Notes under the pieces: model-generated
Databases searched by the model: none
The model's input: only the letters and a program-made list of their open reading frames with translations
Told to the model about the DNA's origin: nothing
Source of the DNA: Bacteroidota bacterium
Lineage (GTDB): Bacteria > Bacteroidota > Ignavibacteria > UBA10030 > SZUA-254
NCBI GenBank assembly: GCA_004322375.1
Contig: SCUC01000313.1
Coordinates: 1 to 5,593, forward strand
Reading direction: 5' to 3'
Length of the DNA: 5,593 bases
Shown here: positions 5,186 through 5,593 of the stretch, piece by piece
Numbering within the stretch: the stretch's first letter is position 1
Layout: every line of letters begins with the position of its first letter
Translations under genes and position numbers: made by a program

Positions 5186-5593
5186 ATGAACGTGACACAA
5201 ACAATAACGCCAAAAGAAATTCTCTCGAAGAAAACGAAAGAGGGATTGTTATATAAAGATATTGGAAACGGGCGCATCGAGTGTTACTCTTGCGGGCATC
5301 GCTGCGCAATTGGAGAGGGGAGAGATGGGATTTGCAAAGTACGATTTAATCGCGGCGGCAAATTATATGTTCCATGGGGTTACGTAGCCGCGCTTCAGCT
5401 TGACCCGATTGAGAAGAAGCCGTTCTTCCACGCACTGCCCGGCAATCTTGCAATGAGCTTTGGTATGTTGGGATGTGATTACCAGTGCGGGTATTGCCAG
5501 AACTGGCTTACCTCTCAGACTCTACGCGACTCGAAAGCTTCCGCCGAATTCCAGGCTGTAACTCCTGAGGACATCGCGTTCCTTGCTCACCAG
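5186..5593 (+). CDS. AmmeMemoRadiSam-system radical SAM enzyme, N-terminal part (3' end outside window)
   Basis: The first 136 residues of a radical SAM protein of the PflA-like type often encoded with, or fused to, MEMO1 and AMMECR1 family proteins. An N-terminal Cys cluster (Cys33, Cys36, Cys40, Cys50 in CYSCGHRCAIGEGRDGIC) precedes DPIEKKPFFHALPG (73-86) and the radical SAM CxxxCxxC motif (Cys97, Cys101, Cys104 in GCDYQCGYCQNW) that binds the 4Fe-4S cluster. CQNW right after the motif is characteristic of the family. The reaction and substrate of these enzymes are not established. Two in-frame starts are possible: ATG at 5186, or GTG at 5174, which lies four bases after AAGGA and so fits the ribosome binding site better. 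The ATG is given as the conservative choice. The gene is open at the right edge; whether MEMO and AMMECR1 genes follow cannot be seen. Confidence 0.9.
   Translation, partial: MNVTQTITPKEILSKKTKEGLLYKDIGNGRIECYSCGHRCAIGEGRDGICKVRFNRGGKLYVPWGYVAALQLDPIEKKPFFHALPGNLAMSFGMLGCDYQCGYCQNWLTSQTLRDSKASAEFQAVTPEDIAFLAHQ

Overview
The window is a 5.6 kb stretch of ordinary bacterial chromosome with moderate GC content. It holds six protein genes, two of them cut by the window edges. Housekeeping genes are mixed in orientation, some genes have no visible Shine-Dalgarno sequence, and the non-coding gaps carry degenerate seven-base repeats. This would fit a member of the Bacteroidota/Chlorobi-Ignavibacteria side of the tree, but that is inference from style; no rRNA or other phylogenetic marker is present. 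Nothing points to a plasmid, phage or transposon.

Layout. 1-626 (+): C-terminal part of phosphate acetyltransferase (Pta). 627-814: non-coding, with two different heptamer-repeat tracts. 815-1975 (+): multi-pass membrane protein of the DUF1624 / heparan-alpha-glucosaminide N-acetyltransferase-like family. 2001-3185 (-): anhydro-N-acetylmuramic acid kinase (AnmK), convergent with the previous gene. 3186-3388: divergent gap filled largely by heptamer repeats. 3389-4288 (+): endonuclease IV (Nfo), whose unusual N-terminal extension lies inside the repeat tract. 4294-4318: bidirectional hairpin terminator. 4331-4963 (-): secreted NlpC/P60 peptidoglycan hydrolase. 4964-5185: divergent promoter region with a perfect palindrome. 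5186-5593 (+): N-terminal part of the AmmeMemoRadiSam-type radical SAM enzyme, running off the edge.

Functions. AnmK (cell-wall sugar recycling) and the NlpC/P60 hydrolase (peptide stem cleavage) both act on peptidoglycan. The DUF1624 protein may acetylate a sugar using cytosolic acetyl-CoA, and Pta interconverts acetyl-CoA and acetyl phosphate. Each complete gene has its own orientation and spacing, so no operon is evident; the functional links are loose inference.

The most unusual signal is non-coding. Degenerate tandem heptamers with different consensus words (GATATGA, TTTTGCA, TACTTTG, TTTTTAC, ACACCAA) keep strict seven-base register over 35-70 bp or more. They sit directly upstream of three genes that lack a Shine-Dalgarno sequence, and in one case run into the coding sequence. 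The terminator and the nlpC/radical-SAM promoter region do not carry them. I see no undescribed protein system here; the heptamer family is the item most worth following.
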